Assembly: GCF_030814995.1 (NCBI RefSeq)
Contig: NZ_JAUSVX010000030.1
Coordinates: 1-64,000 of the forward strand
Source: Labrys wisconsinensis
GTDB taxonomy: Bacteria; Pseudomonadota; Alphaproteobacteria; Rhizobiales; Labraceae
Length of the DNA: 64,000 nt
Reading direction: 5' to 3'
In this document: piece by piece, positions 55,453 through 63,943 of the stretch
Layout: every line of letters begins with the position of its first letter
Numbering within the stretch: position 1 is the first letter of the stretch
Position numbers and translations under genes: made by a program
The notes under the pieces: generated by a model
The model's input: only the letters and a program-made list of their open reading frames with translations
What the model was told of the DNA's origin: nothing
The model's database searches: none

Positions 55453-56061
55453 TCAGGTGACGGAGGCCTGGGCCTGCGCGATCCTGAGGTCGCTCCACGG
55501 CTTGGGCGCGGAAGGCGCCGCCTTGATGCTCCGGATGTCGGTGCCGAGGCCCGCGGTCAGCTCGACCGCTCCGGCATGGGTGCGCACGTTCACCACGCCA
55601 TGCTCGACGAACACGCCGAAGCTGCCCTCGCTCGGGCCGGCGAAGAACTTGGTGCCGCGTGCCGCGATCAGGCCGAAAGGGGTGGCGACGTCCAGCGGGC
55701 CGGATTGCGGCTCGTCCGGCCGGTCGAACAGCATGGCGCCGCGCTCCAGCACCAGATCGCCGCCGCGGTCGACCAGGAACTTGTCGATGCGCACCCGCGT
55801 GCGCTCGCCGAGCAGGAGCCGCGTCGCCTCGCCGAGCCTGACGCCGAGCCGCGCCCCGGTGCCGGTGCCGAGCGTGTCGTCGATGAACACCTTGGCGCCG
55901 ACGGCAAGCGTCCGCTTCTGGCCGCGCAGCACGCCGGTCGACGTGCCCGTGGCGGCCTCGACCGTGCCGGCCTCGATGATCTGCAGGTCGGCCTGGGCCG
56001 CCAGCGGTGAGATGCCCATCAGGCCGACGCCGATCAGGACGCTGCGACGATCGATGAGCAT
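55453..56061 (-). CDS. FecR-domain exported protein
   Basis: The 202-residue protein starts MLIDRRSVLIGVGLMGISPL, a signal-like segment ending near AAQA. The FecR fold follows, with VGAKVFIDDTLGTGTGARLG near 53, LLLGERTRVRIDKFLVDRGG near 83 and TPFGLIAARGTKFFAGPSEG near 125. FecR-like domains of this type sit in the periplasm and are not tied to a sigma factor here. It is a plausible sensor or envelope protein beside the efflux operon. The role is unknown. Confidence 0.82.
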   Translation of the reverse strand: MLIDRRSVLIGVGLMGISPLAAQADLQIIEAGTVEAATGTSTGVLRGQKRTLAVGAKVFIDDTLGTGTGARLGVRLGEATRLLLGERTRVRIDKFLVDRGGDLVLERGAMLFDRPDEPQSGPLDVATPFGLIAARGTKFFAGPSEGSFGVFVEHGVVNVRTHAGAVELTAGLGTDIRSIKAAPSAPKPWSDLRIAQAQASVT

Positions 56062-56208
56062 GCGCGATCCTCTGGTTTCCTCGCGCGGGGAAGATTCCCC
56101 GCGCGAGGCCGTCATGTGGTTCCTAGCACAGGTCGTGCGGCTTGCCGATGTGTCGTTACGCACAATCCGCACGCCGCCGACCCCGGACGGAAGAGATGGT
56201 CCGGCCGG

Positions 56209-56442
56209 TCAGTAGCAGACCCTCTTCTTGCGATAGTAGTAGCGGTAAGTATAGGGGTCGTAATACCGCACCCGGCGCCAGTAGCAATTGGAGTAGTAGC
56301 CGGCGGGCTGGGCGGTGACGCCGAGGTCGAGGCCATCCCGGCTCAGCGGGTTGGCGAGGCCGCCGGCGGCGGCGCCGCTCGCGGCCGCGGCCGAGACGGC
56401 CGCCGCGGCGCAGGCGGAGAGGACGAGGGTTCGCAGAGACAT
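56209..56442 (-). CDS. Tyrosine-rich secreted micro-protein, copy 1
   Basis: This is a 77-residue protein. It starts MSLRTLVLSACAAAAVSAAA, an export signal rich in Ala, and the mature part ends in a Tyr/Arg/Cys block: NCYWRRVRYYDPYTYRYYYR then KKRVCY. Two cysteines flank the aromatic block. The ATG at 56442 has GGAG 8 bases upstream; the one at 56454 has none. It is a paralogue of the adjacent gene at 56507-56752. No known function. Confidence 0.68.
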   Translation of the reverse strand: MSLRTLVLSACAAAAVSAAAASGAAAGGLANPLSRDGLDLGVTAQPAGYYSNCYWRRVRYYDPYTYRYYYRKKRVCY

Positions 56443-56506
56443 CGAGGACTCCATGTCACAGGGGTAGAGGACGTTCGTGCTGCCCGGATCCGTGGCGTGC
56501 CTGCGG

Positions 56507-56752
56507 TCAGTCGCAGACCCGCTCGCGGCGGTAGGAGTAGCGGTTGTAGTAGTCGTCGTAATACCGCACGCGCCTGTAGTAGCAGTGCTGATAGCTCGGC
56601 TGCTGGTAGTAGCGTGGCTGGTAGGACGGCTGATAGTCGTAGCCGCCGCTGTCGTAGCCGTAGCCGCCGGCCAGGGCCGGCGTGGGGGCGAAGGCGGCAG
56701 CCGAAAGCAGGGCGGCCGCGACGAGTGTGTAGGCTGTGGAACGGATCGACAT
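56507..56752 (-). CDS. Tyrosine-rich secreted micro-protein, copy 2
   Basis: This is an 81-residue protein with signal peptide MSIRSTAYTLVAAALLSAAA (cleavage after ALA). It has a Gly/Tyr/Gln/Pro-rich middle (YDYQPSYQPRYYQQPSYQ) and the C-terminal block HCYYRRVRYYDDYYNRYSYR then RERVCD, matching its neighbour. A strong AAGGAGAT ribosome site precedes the start. The pair looks like a recent tandem duplication with a conserved Cys-bounded aromatic motif and a variable middle. Confidence 0.72.
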   Translation of the reverse strand: MSIRSTAYTLVAAALLSAAAFAPTPALAGGYGYDSGGYDYQPSYQPRYYQQPSYQHCYYRRVRYYDDYYNRYSYRRERVCD

Positions 56753-57105
56753 GGCTATCTCCTTGCCATTCGCCGTCCTGCCGGTGGGCGGCAGGCCGGA
56801 AGACGCTTTTGAAGCATTGGTTGAGGCGCGTCGATGCTGCTGAGGCATGGTGTCTTCGTCAACGAAGCCGATCGACTTGGATCGGTTTGCGCAAGCACTC
56901 CCGGTCAGGAAACAGGATGCGCCTTGGTCTTGCGCGCAACTGTTTCACGAGGAACACCATTAAACTCGCCCGGATTGTGACCTTAGGGAATTCGCGTCGA
57001 GACGGCAAGCCCCGCATTGCCGGTCGGCATTAACCGGGATGGAACAGGTTGTGCTGCAGACAGGAGGACATCCAGAGTGTTGTCGTTCTGCGGCGGGGCC
57101 AGCCG
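56753..57105. other. Non-coding stretch between micro-protein and chemoreceptor
   Basis: This divergent intergenic region of 353 bases must hold the promoters of both flanking genes. It is locally less GC-rich around 56930-57000. I see no convincing -35/-10 pair, no sigma-54 site and no RNA gene. An AGGAGG sequence near 57063 is not followed by a start at useful distance. Confidence 0.5.
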
Positions 57106-59244
57106 ATGACGTTTGCCGACCTCAAGCTGAAGGCGAAGCTGCCGCTTGCCCTCGTGGGGGTGACGCTGCTGGTCGGGCTGGCCGTGGGCGCCGCCGGCTA
57201 TCTCGTCGCCTCCGCCTCGCTGGCGCGCGAGAGCGACGAGCGGCTGCGGGCGACCGCCGCGGCCACGGCGCGCCTGCTCTCGACCTATCTCGACGGCCTC
57301 AGGAGCGACCTCAACGTGCTGTCGGGCAACCCGACCGTGACGGTCGCGCTGGCCGATCTCGGCAACGCCTTCTATCTGGAATCGGCCTTCCCGACGAAAT
57401 GGGCGCAGAAGCTCTATCTGGAGAAGAACCCCAACGCGGCCGGCGAGCGCGAGAAGCTGGACGATGCCGGTGACGGCTCGGTCTATTCCAGCATGCACAA
57501 GGCCTTCCATGGCTGGGTGCGCGACCTGATCGCCCAGCGCGGCTTCGACGATGTCTTCCTGATCGACCGGGACGGGGTGATCGTCTACTCCTTCCGCAAG
57601 CGCTCCGACTTTGCCACCAGCCTGAAGAGCGGCCCGCTGAAGGACAGCGGCCTGGCCCGCATCGCCCGCCAGGCGCTGGAGGCCGGCGGCAGCTCGGTCG
57701 TCTTCGCCGATTTCGCGCCCTATGCGCCGCTCGGCGCGCCGGCGGCCTTCGCGGCGCGCGCCATCCTCAAGGACGGCCAGCCGGCGGGCGTCCTCGCCGT
57801 CGCCATCCCCTCGGCCCGCATCGACGCCCTGGTCGGCGTCCGGGAGGGGCTGGGCGCGACCGGCGAATCCGTGCTCGTCGGCGCCGACGGCCTGCTGCGC
57901 TCGAAGTCCAGCCTCATGCCGGAGAGCGGCATCCTGAAGACCCGGATCGACGAGCCGCTGATCGCCGCGGGCTTTGCGCAGGCGGGGGCGAGCGGCACGC
58001 TCGAGCGCTACCGCGGCACGGCGATGCACGCGGCCACCGCGCCGGTCGACGTGCTCGGCACCCGGATGCTGGTGGTCACGGCCCAGGCCACCGGCGAGAC
58101 GCTGGCGGCCGTGGCCGCGCTGCGCGACAGCACCATCGCCATCGTCGGCGGCCTCATGGTGCTCGCCGCCCTCCTCGGCCTCGCCTTCGCCCGCTCGGTG
58201 ACGCGGCCGATCTCGCGCATCGTCACCGAGATGCAGGCGCTTTCGACCGGCAGGCTCGACATCGCCCTGTCGGGCGCCGCGCGGCGCGACGAGATCGGCG
58301 ACATGAGCCGGGCGGTGGCCGTGTTCCGCGACGCCATGGCGGCGCGGCAGGAGCTGGAAGGCAAGGAGCGGCAGGCCGAAGCCGGCCGGGCGGCGCGCCA
58401 GTCCACGGTGGACGGGCTGATCCGCCGCTTCGACGGCGCCGTCAGCGACGTGCTCGCGACCGTCAGCGGCACTGTCGAGCGCATGGCCGAGACCGCCGAG
58501 GGACTGTCCGACGTCGCCAGCCGGGCCGACAGCCAGGCGAGCGCCGCGGCCGAGGTCTCCGGCGAGACCACGCAGAATGTCCAGACGGTGGCCGCCGCGG
58601 CCCAGCAGCTCGCCGGATCGGTGCAGGAGATCGGCCGGCAGGTCGCCGGCGCCAATGCGGTCGTCGCCCGTGCCGCCGGCATGACCAAGTCCGCCAATGG
58701 GGAGATCCAGTCCCTGTCGGACCAGGCGCGCAAGGTGGGCGAGGTGGTGGCGCTGATCCAGGCGATCGCCGAGCAGACCAACCTGCTGGCGCTCAACGCC
58801 ACGATCGAGGCGGCGCGGGCGGGCGAATCCGGCCGGGGATTCGCCGTGGTCGCCGGCGAGGTCAAGGGCCTTGCCGGCCAGACCGCCCGGGCGACCGACG
58901 AGATCCGCGGGCAGATCGGAGCGATGCAGCACTCGACCGCCGCGGCGGTCGAGGCGATCCGCGCCATCGTCGTCACCATGGACGAGGTGCGCGGCTTCAC
59001 CGCCTCGATCGCGGCGGCGATGGAAGAGCAGGGCGCTGCCACGCTCGACATCTCGCGCGCCGTGCAGCATGCGGCAGCGGGCACCGGCGAGATGGCGCGG
59101 GGCGTCGGCGTGGTGACCGCGGCGATCGGCGAGACCAGCCAGGCGGCGGCGATGGTGCTCGACGCCTCGCGCGACCTGTCCGGGCAGGCCGCGACCCTGC
59201 GCACCGAGGTCTCCAGCTTCCTGCGCGAGGTCGCCGCCGCCTGA
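57106..59244 (+). CDS. Methyl-accepting chemotaxis protein with Cache sensor
   Basis: This is a 712-residue transmembrane receptor. It has a first span ([20 protein letters not shown], about 12-31), then a periplasmic Cache-type sensor (about 40-340) with [21 protein letters not shown] second span follows ([20 protein letters not shown]), then HAMP, then the cytoplasmic signalling domain with its hairpin tip [20 protein letters not shown] and [20 protein letters not shown]. Cache domains sense small organic ligands. It signals through CheA/CheW encoded elsewhere. A GGCGGGGCC sequence precedes the start at 57106. Confidence 0.92.
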   Translation: MTFADLKLKAKLPLALVGVTLLVGLAVGAAGYLVASASLARESDERLRATAAATARLLSTYLDGLRSDLNVLSGNPTVTVALADLGNAFYLESAFPTKWAQKLYLEKNPNAAGEREKLDDAGDGSVYSSMHKAFHGWVRDLIAQRGFDDVFLIDRDGVIVYSFRKRSDFATSLKSGPLKDSGLARIARQALEAGGSSVVFADFAPYAPLGAPAAFAARAILKDGQPAGVLAVAIPSARIDALVGVREGLGATGESVLVGADGLLRSKSSLMPESGILKTRIDEPLIAAGFAQAGASGTLERYRGTAMHAATAPVDVLGTRMLVVTAQATGETLAAVAALRDSTIAIVGGLMVLAALLGLAFARSVTRPISRIVTEMQALSTGRLDIALSGAARRDEIGDMSRAVAVFRDAMAARQELEGKERQAEAGRAARQSTVDGLIRRFDGAVSDVLATVSGTVERMAETAEGLSDVASRADSQASAAAEVSGETTQNVQTVAAAAQQLAGSVQEIGRQVAGANAVVARAAGMTKSANGEIQSLSDQARKVGEVVALIQAIAEQTNLLALNATIEAARAGESGRGFAVVAGEVKGLAGQTARATDEIRGQIGAMQHSTAAAVEAIRAIVVTMDEVRGFTASIAAAMEEQGAATLDISRAVQHAAAGTGEMARGVGVVTAAIGETSQAAAMVLDASRDLSGQAATLRTEVSSFLREVAAA

Positions 59245-59430
59245 CGTCGAGGCTTGCGGCCGGGATCGCCGGCGCGCCGCTCAGGCCGGACGGGGCCATC
59301 CGGCGGATCAGGGCGCCGTACGGGCGATGCAGGCCATCGCCGGCGCCAGCTCATCAGATGGTCGCACGGGCCCAGCTGGTCCAGTGCGAGCGCACGGAGC
59401 GGCGCGGCTCCGGGATCCCTTCCGTCAATG

Positions 59431-59460
59431 AAAAGGGCCGGAGCGGCGCCGCTCCGGCCC
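59431..59460 (-). terminator. Intrinsic terminator of rpmB
   Basis: A perfect 26-base palindrome at 59435-59460 (13-bp arms GGGCCGGAGCGGC / GCCGCTCCGGCCC) lies 24 bases beyond the rpmB stop. On the minus strand it is followed by TTTT (59434-59431). This is the strongest terminator hairpin in the window. Confidence 0.8.
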
Positions 59461-59484
59461 GGGAAGGTCGATTGCGCGGCGGCG

Positions 59485-59775
59485 TCAGTGCGCCGTCGTC
59501 ATCTTCTTCTCGATCTCGCGCTTCAGCTTGGCGGCCGGCGCGGAGAGTTCGGAGACGCTGGTCTTGATCAGCCAGGCGTCGAGCCCGCCGCTGTGCTCGA
59601 CCGAGCGCAGGCCGGCGGCCGAGACGCGCAGTCGCACCGAACGGGAGAGCACGTCGGAGATGAGCGTGACGTTGTGCAGGTTCGGCAGGAACTTGCGCTT
59701 GGTCTTGACATTGGAGTGGCTGACCTTGTGGCCGGTCTGGACGGCCTTCTCGGTCAGCGCGCAGCGGCGAGACAT
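59485..59775 (-). CDS. rpmB: 50S ribosomal protein L28
   Basis: The 96-residue protein begins [20 protein letters not shown], followed by [20 protein letters not shown], the L28 signature. It ends [11 protein letters not shown]. The start at 59775 is set by homology; a reading 8 residues longer has no basis. It is expressed alone, from the promoter at 59871-59899 to the terminator at 59431-59460. Confidence 0.96.
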   Translation of the reverse strand: MSRRCALTEKAVQTGHKVSHSNVKTKRKFLPNLHNVTLISDVLSRSVRLRVSAAGLRSVEHSGGLDAWLIKTSVSELSAPAAKLKREIEKKMTTAH

Positions 59776-59870
59776 CAGTCGGATCCTCTTCGAATACAAG
59801 GCGCCGCCTCGGGCGGGCCCCCAGGCCCGTCCGGACCGATGTCCGGGGCCTTCAGAAAATATGAGGCGTT

Positions 59871-59899
59871 CCTATAGTTGCGGGTGCCCGCCGCGTCAA
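59871..59899 (-). promoter_or_regulatory. Promoter of rpmB
   Basis: On the minus strand TTGACG (59899-59894) and TATAGG (59876-59871) are separated by exactly 17 bases. Transcription should begin near 59864, leaving an ~90-base leader before the rpmB start. Confidence 0.75.
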
Positions 59900-59975
59900 G
59901 GCGCCGCTGCGGCCGGAACGCACGAGGCGGGCGCCTGCCGCGCGCGGCGTGCCGAGGGATGCCCCGGGGGGCACC

Positions 59976-60323
59976 TCAGTGCCGGGCGTCGAGGTCCCGG
60001 ATCGCCGCCGCCCGGGCGGCGGCATCGCCCGCGAGGAGATGGACGTGCAGTTCGTCGGCACCGGCCCGGGCGAGAGCGCCGAGCAGCGGCGCCAGCCCGG
60101 TCGCGGCCTCGCCGACCCACACGCAGGTCCGGCTGGCGCTGTCGACGGCGAGGAGCACCGCGTCGATATAGTCGGGGCAGGCGTCGATCGGATAGACCGA
60201 GACCAGATAGGCCCGGCCCGAGCGGCCGCGCCAGCGCCGGAAGCGGGCGGCCGCCTCCGGGGCGTCCTGTGTCAGGGCGGCCAGGCGCGCGCAGGCGGGG
60301 GAACGAATCGAGACCGTGTTCAT
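59976..60323 (-). CDS. Hypothetical protein downstream of plsC
   Basis: The 115-residue soluble protein has AAARFRRWRGRSGRAYLVSV near residue 24, PDYIDAVLLAVDSASRTCVW near 49 and a C-terminal ADELHVHLLAGDAAARAAAI. The alternating strand/helix pattern suggests a small alpha/beta fold with a cysteine near 67. Start MNTVSIRSP at 60323; it lies 32 bases after plsC and is probably co-transcribed. I do not recognise a family. Confidence 0.68.
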   Translation of the reverse strand: MNTVSIRSPACARLAALTQDAPEAAARFRRWRGRSGRAYLVSVYPIDACPDYIDAVLLAVDSASRTCVWVGEAATGLAPLLGALARAGADELHVHLLAGDAAARAAAIRDLDARH

Positions 60324-60355
60324 GGAACAGACGTAGAACAAGGTCCGCGTCTGCG

Positions 60356-61129
60356 TCAAGGCGCACCCGTCGGGCTGTCGAGGCGCCGGCCGGCGTCCAG
60401 GGGCTCGGGCCGCGGGGCGGGCGGCGTTCCGACCAGCCGGCTGGTCGCCGCCTCGATCTCGCGCTGCACCGTCTCGAAGAACACGGTGCGCTCCAGCCCC
60501 GGCGCGATCGGCTCCAGCACCTCGACCACGATGGTGCCGGGGCGGCGGATGAACTGGCGGCGCGGCAGGAACAGGCCGGAATTGAGGGCGACCGGCAGGC
60601 AGGGCACGCCCATCTCGCTGTAGAGGAAGGCGACGCCGTACTTGTAGGCGGGCTCCGCGCCGGGCGCGCGGCGCGTGCCCTCGGGAAAGATGACGATCTG
60701 GCGGCCGGCGTCCAGCTCCACCCGCGCCGCTGCGTTCATCGCCTTCATTGCCCGCGAGCGGGCGCCGCGGTCGACCGGCACCATCCGGGCCTTGCGGCAG
60801 AACCAGCCGAACAGCGGCAGCCACAGGAGCTCGCGCTTGAGGATGTAGCAGGGGTCCTCGAAGATCAGGAAGAAGGCGAAGGTCTCCCAGAACGACTGGT
60901 GCTTGGCCGCCACCAGCAGGCCGCCGGGCGGAATGCGATCGGTGCCGCGCAGCTCGTAGCGGATGCCGACGAGGACCCTGAGCAGGAACAGGTTGCTGCG
61001 GGCCCAGGCACGCACGATGCGGGTCAGCACCGAGCGCGGCAGCGCCAGCGCCGGCAGGGCGCCGATCATCCACAGGCAGATGTTGCCGTAGAAGGCGATG
61101 TTGAAGGCGATGGAGCGCAGCGCGAGCAT
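60356..61129 (-). CDS. plsC: 1-acyl-sn-glycerol-3-phosphate acyltransferase
   Basis: This 257-residue membrane-associated enzyme makes phosphatidic acid from lysophosphatidic acid. The catalytic H-x4-E variant is AAKHQSFWETFAF near residue 74, followed by the glycerol-phosphate motif VIFPEGTRRAPG near 145 and VALNSGLFLPR near 180. The HQSxWE form is usual in alphaproteobacteria. It has an N-terminal hydrophobic segment (IAFNIAFYGNICLWMIGALP). ydcF and ftsX, its usual neighbours, lie upstream at 63127-64000 on the same strand, interrupted here by three + strand genes. Confidence 0.92.
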   Translation of the reverse strand: MLALRSIAFNIAFYGNICLWMIGALPALALPRSVLTRIVRAWARSNLFLLRVLVGIRYELRGTDRIPPGGLLVAAKHQSFWETFAFFLIFEDPCYILKRELLWLPLFGWFCRKARMVPVDRGARSRAMKAMNAAARVELDAGRQIVIFPEGTRRAPGAEPAYKYGVAFLYSEMGVPCLPVALNSGLFLPRRQFIRRPGTIVVEVLEPIAPGLERTVFFETVQREIEAATSRLVGTPPAPRPEPLDAGRRLDSPTGAP

Positions 61130-61281
61130 GCCTCAACACCTGCCTGCCGGCGCGGCAGAAGTCAAAGGCCGCGGCGTCGCGGCCGGCCGGCTGCCGGCTG
61201 CCGCCTCGCCGGTCCGGCGCTGCTCCCATTCATGAAATCTGTTCAATAGCCCATGCCTGAAAGCGGCAATTTTCATGCCTG

Positions 61282-61295
61282 TTACCGACCGGTAA
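61282..61295. promoter_or_regulatory. TetR-operator-like palindrome
   Basis: TTACCG-AC-CGGTAA lies in the 241-base divergent region between plsC and the 61371 gene. The core ACCGACCGGT resembles operators of TetR-family repressors. No regulator gene adjoins it, and which flanking gene it serves is unclear. Confidence 0.4.
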
Positions 61296-61370
61296 TGTCG
61301 TGTGCGACGAAGCGGGCGGGACTGGCGGCGCCGTCGGCGAGGCCGAGCCGTCCGCGGGGTTGGAGGATGA

Positions 61371-61616
61371 ATGTCGATGAGAACACCCATCATTGTAGCG
61401 CTCGCGGCCGCCGGGCTGGTGCTGTCCGGCGCCGCCCTGGCCGGCAGCAACCCGCCGGACTTCTACGACGTCCAGCGTTGGCCGGCCCTGCAGCCGGCGC
61501 AGCAGCAGGAGGAGGCGCCGGCGGTCCGCAGCCGTTCCGCGCCGCGGGACGCCGCGCCCTCGCACCGGCACGCGCCGCGCCCGCGCGGTGGCAAGGTGCC
61601 GCACGCGCAGGACTGA
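61371..61616 (+). CDS. Small exported protein, Pro/Gln/Arg rich
   Basis: The 81-residue protein has a clear signal peptide (TPIIVALAAAGLVLSGAALA, cleavage before GSNPPDFYDV). A low-complexity mature part rich in Pro, Gln, Arg and His (APSHRHAPRPRGGKVPHAQD) follows. A TGGAGGA ribosome site directly precedes the ATG at 61371; the ATG at 61377 is also possible. No cysteine and no known domain. Confidence 0.65.
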   Translation: MSMRTPIIVALAAAGLVLSGAALAGSNPPDFYDVQRWPALQPAQQQEEAPAVRSRSAPRDAAPSHRHAPRPRGGKVPHAQD

Positions 61617-61756
61617 CGGCGGCAGCGATCGGTCGAGGCCGGGTCGAGCCCGGCCTCGTTCTTCCAGGGAAAGGACCTTCACGTGACGACATCGACCGCC
61701 GGCCCGGACGAACCGGCCACGCCGGACCACCGCCCGTCTCGCCGTGCGAGCGCCGC

Positions 61757-62071
61757 ATGAGCTTCATGCCGATCCCCGACCGGACGCCGACGCCGCGTGA
61801 GCTGGCCTATCTCGACGCGCTGGAGCGCGGCGAGCGGCGTCCCTCCATCAGCGGCTGGGCCGGGCAGATGTGCCGCAAGTTCGGCTGGTCCGAGACGGTC
61901 TACCGCGCCCCCGACGGCACGGAGGCGGCGCGCTCCACCCTGCCGGACGCTCTCGACGCCATCGCCCTGGTCCGCGCCGGCTACCGCGCCGTCGGCTTCG
62001 CCCTAACGGTGCGCGGCCGGCGCATCCTCGCCCGCAGCCGCGGGACGGCAGCCGAGCCGGCCGCGCCATAG
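61757..62071 (+). CDS. Hypothetical small soluble protein
   Basis: The 104-residue protein has PTPRELAYLDALERGERRPS near residue 11, GQMCRKFGWSETVYRAPDGT near 36 and ALVRAGYRAVGFALTVRGRR near 69. The helix-turn-strand pattern could be a small winged-helix-like fold, but no motif is conclusive. It lies between a small exported protein gene and a LysR gene on the same strand, with gaps of 140 and 86 bases. The unit is not obviously an operon. Confidence 0.6.
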   Translation: MSFMPIPDRTPTPRELAYLDALERGERRPSISGWAGQMCRKFGWSETVYRAPDGTEAARSTLPDALDAIALVRAGYRAVGFALTVRGRRILARSRGTAAEPAAP

Positions 62072-62157
62072 CCCCGGCACTCCACACAAACCGGTTGACG
62101 CGAGGGGTGAATGAGCGCCCTACTCCCGCCGCGGCGGGTGTTGAGGGAAATTCAGGA

Positions 62158-63102
62158 ATGGACCGCGGTGACCTTGCGAGCCTGACCGCCTTCGTTGCCG
62201 TGGCCGACCAGCGTAGCTTCCGGGCGGCCGCCTCCCGCCTCGACGTCACGCCCTCGGCGCTCAGCCATGCCATGCGGCAGCTGGAGGAGCGGCTCGGGGT
62301 GCGGCTGCTGCACCGCACGACACGCAGCGTCTCGGTGACGGATGCCGGCCGGCGCCTGCTCGACCAGCTGCGTCCGGCCATCGACCAGATCACCGGGGCT
62401 CTCGCCGATCTCGGCCAGGAGCGCTCCCGCCCGATGGGGCGCCTGCGCATCTATGCGGCGGGCCATATCGCCGCCACCACGGCGATCGTGCCGGTGTGGG
62501 ACCGCTTCCTGTCGACCTATCCGGACGTCAATCTGGAGATCCATGTCGGCGACGGGCCGATCGACATCGTCGACCGGGGGTTCGATGCCGGCATCGGCCC
62601 GCACGACCATGCGCCGGCCGACATGATGGCCGTGCGCGTCGTGGGGCCGATGAAGGTGGCCATCGTCGGCGCGCCGTCCTATTTCGCGCGCCGGCGTCCG
62701 CCACGCACGCCCGACGACCTCGCACGCCACACCTGCGTCCAATATCGCCTCGCCATGGACGGCAGCGTGATGGAATGGCCCCTGGCCCGCAACGGCCAGA
62801 CCCGGCGCATGGCGACCGAGGGCCGCATCACCGTCAACGAGGTCGAGCTTGCCGCCCGCGCCGCCATCGACGGCCTCGGCATCGCCCTCACCTTCGAGCC
62901 CTTCGCCGAGCCGTTCCTGCGCTCGGGCCAGCTCGTCCGGGTGCTCGAGGACTGGTCGCCGACCTTCGAGGGCTTCTACCTCTATTATCCCGGCCACCGC
63001 CAGGTCCCCGCCGCGCTGCGCGCCTTCATCGACATGGTGCGCGCCGCCCGCGGCGCGCCGCTGGTCAAGTGCCCGCTGGAGAACCCCTTCACCCGCTGCT
63101 GA
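62158..63102 (+). CDS. LysR family transcriptional regulator
   Basis: The 314-residue regulator has the N-terminal winged helix-turn-helix (LASLTAFVAVADQRSFRAAA, then SRLDVTPSALSHAMRQLEER, residues 6-45). The periplasmic-binding-like effector domain starts near 92 (GRLRIYAAGHIAATTAIVPV). It resembles DmlR/PecT-type members. It is the last + strand gene before the convergent ydcF-like gene, so its target is not the usual divergent neighbour and cannot be named. Confidence 0.9.
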   Translation: MDRGDLASLTAFVAVADQRSFRAAASRLDVTPSALSHAMRQLEERLGVRLLHRTTRSVSVTDAGRRLLDQLRPAIDQITGALADLGQERSRPMGRLRIYAAGHIAATTAIVPVWDRFLSTYPDVNLEIHVGDGPIDIVDRGFDAGIGPHDHAPADMMAVRVVGPMKVAIVGAPSYFARRRPPRTPDDLARHTCVQYRLAMDGSVMEWPLARNGQTRRMATEGRITVNEVELAARAAIDGLGIALTFEPFAEPFLRSGQLVRVLEDWSPTFEGFYLYYPGHRQVPAALRAFIDMVRAARGAPLVKCPLENPFTRC

Positions 63103-63126
63103 GCGCCGCCGTTGCCGTCCGGCAGC

Positions 63127-63852
63127 TCAGGGCTCGTCCGGCGCCGCCGTCCCGGCCTGTGCGAGCCGCACCTTGCGGGCGGTGGGCCTCTCCAGCCTGA
63201 GGCGCAGCAGGGCGCCGGTATACTTGGCATATTCGTAGATGAGGAGGCGCAGCGTGCCGGGGTCCTGCCACCAGCGGCCGAGCTGCGAGCCCAGCGGCAC
63301 GACGGGATAGGCGATCAGGTCGGTGTCCGGCAGCACCCGGCGCAGCTCCATCAGCGAGCGCGGCATGTGGTAGCTCGACGTCACCACGATGATCGAGTGG
63401 AAATGCTTCTCCCGCACCCAGCGCGCCGCCTCCAGGGCGTTGCCCACCGTGTTGAGGGCGTTGCGATCGAGGTCGATGCAGCAGGCCAGGAGGTCGGAGG
63501 TCCGGGGCGCCGTGGCGGAGATGGCGGTCTTGCTGGTCGCCGGGTTGACGCCGGTGATGAGGAGGCGCTTGCCGCGCCCCTCCGCCAGGAGGTCGACCGC
63601 GTCGGCGATGCGGTCGGCGCCGCCGGTCAGGACGACGATGCCGTCGGCGCTGCCCGCCGGCCGGTGCTCGTGGTCCTCCAGGGTCGAAACGAAGCGGGCG
63701 AAGTCGACCACCACCCAGGCGGCCGCGGCGATGAAGCAGAAGCAGACGAGGCCGGCGATGCGCCGCGCCAGCTTGCCGCGCAGGAATCGGCTGCGCGGGA
63801 ACTGGTCGTCGTCGCAGACAGGCGTCGCGCTCATGCTCCGGCTCTCCAGCAT
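63127..63852 (-). CDS. YdcF/SanA family (DUF218) membrane protein
   Basis: The 241-residue protein has an N-terminal membrane anchor (IAGLVCFCFIAAAAWVVVDF, about 33-52) and a DUF218 domain with ADGIVVLTGGADRIADAVDL near 69, ITGVNPATSKTAI near 98, NTVGNALEAARWV near 133 and SSYHMPRSLMELRRVLPD near 157. YdcF binds S-adenosylmethionine and SanA affects envelope permeability in E. coli; the exact role is unresolved. In Hyphomicrobiales it sits between ftsX and plsC, as here. Confidence 0.88.
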   Translation of the reverse strand: MLESRSMSATPVCDDDQFPRSRFLRGKLARRIAGLVCFCFIAAAAWVVVDFARFVSTLEDHEHRPAGSADGIVVLTGGADRIADAVDLLAEGRGKRLLITGVNPATSKTAISATAPRTSDLLACCIDLDRNALNTVGNALEAARWVREKHFHSIIVVTSSYHMPRSLMELRRVLPDTDLIAYPVVPLGSQLGRWWQDPGTLRLLIYEYAKYTGALLRLRLERPTARKVRLAQAGTAAPDEP

Positions 63853-63943
63853 GCGGGCCCGCCCGGCAGTATGAGCCGGCCGCCGTCATGCCGCAACGCA
63901 GGCGATCCGCCTGCCCCCAGCCAGATAGGGCGCAGCCGCGGCG

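Noticed and set aside
56880..56900. Possible sigma-54 promoter (GG...GC) upstream of the chemoreceptor
   Set aside because: The spacing between the GG and GC elements is two bases too short for a -24/-12 promoter.
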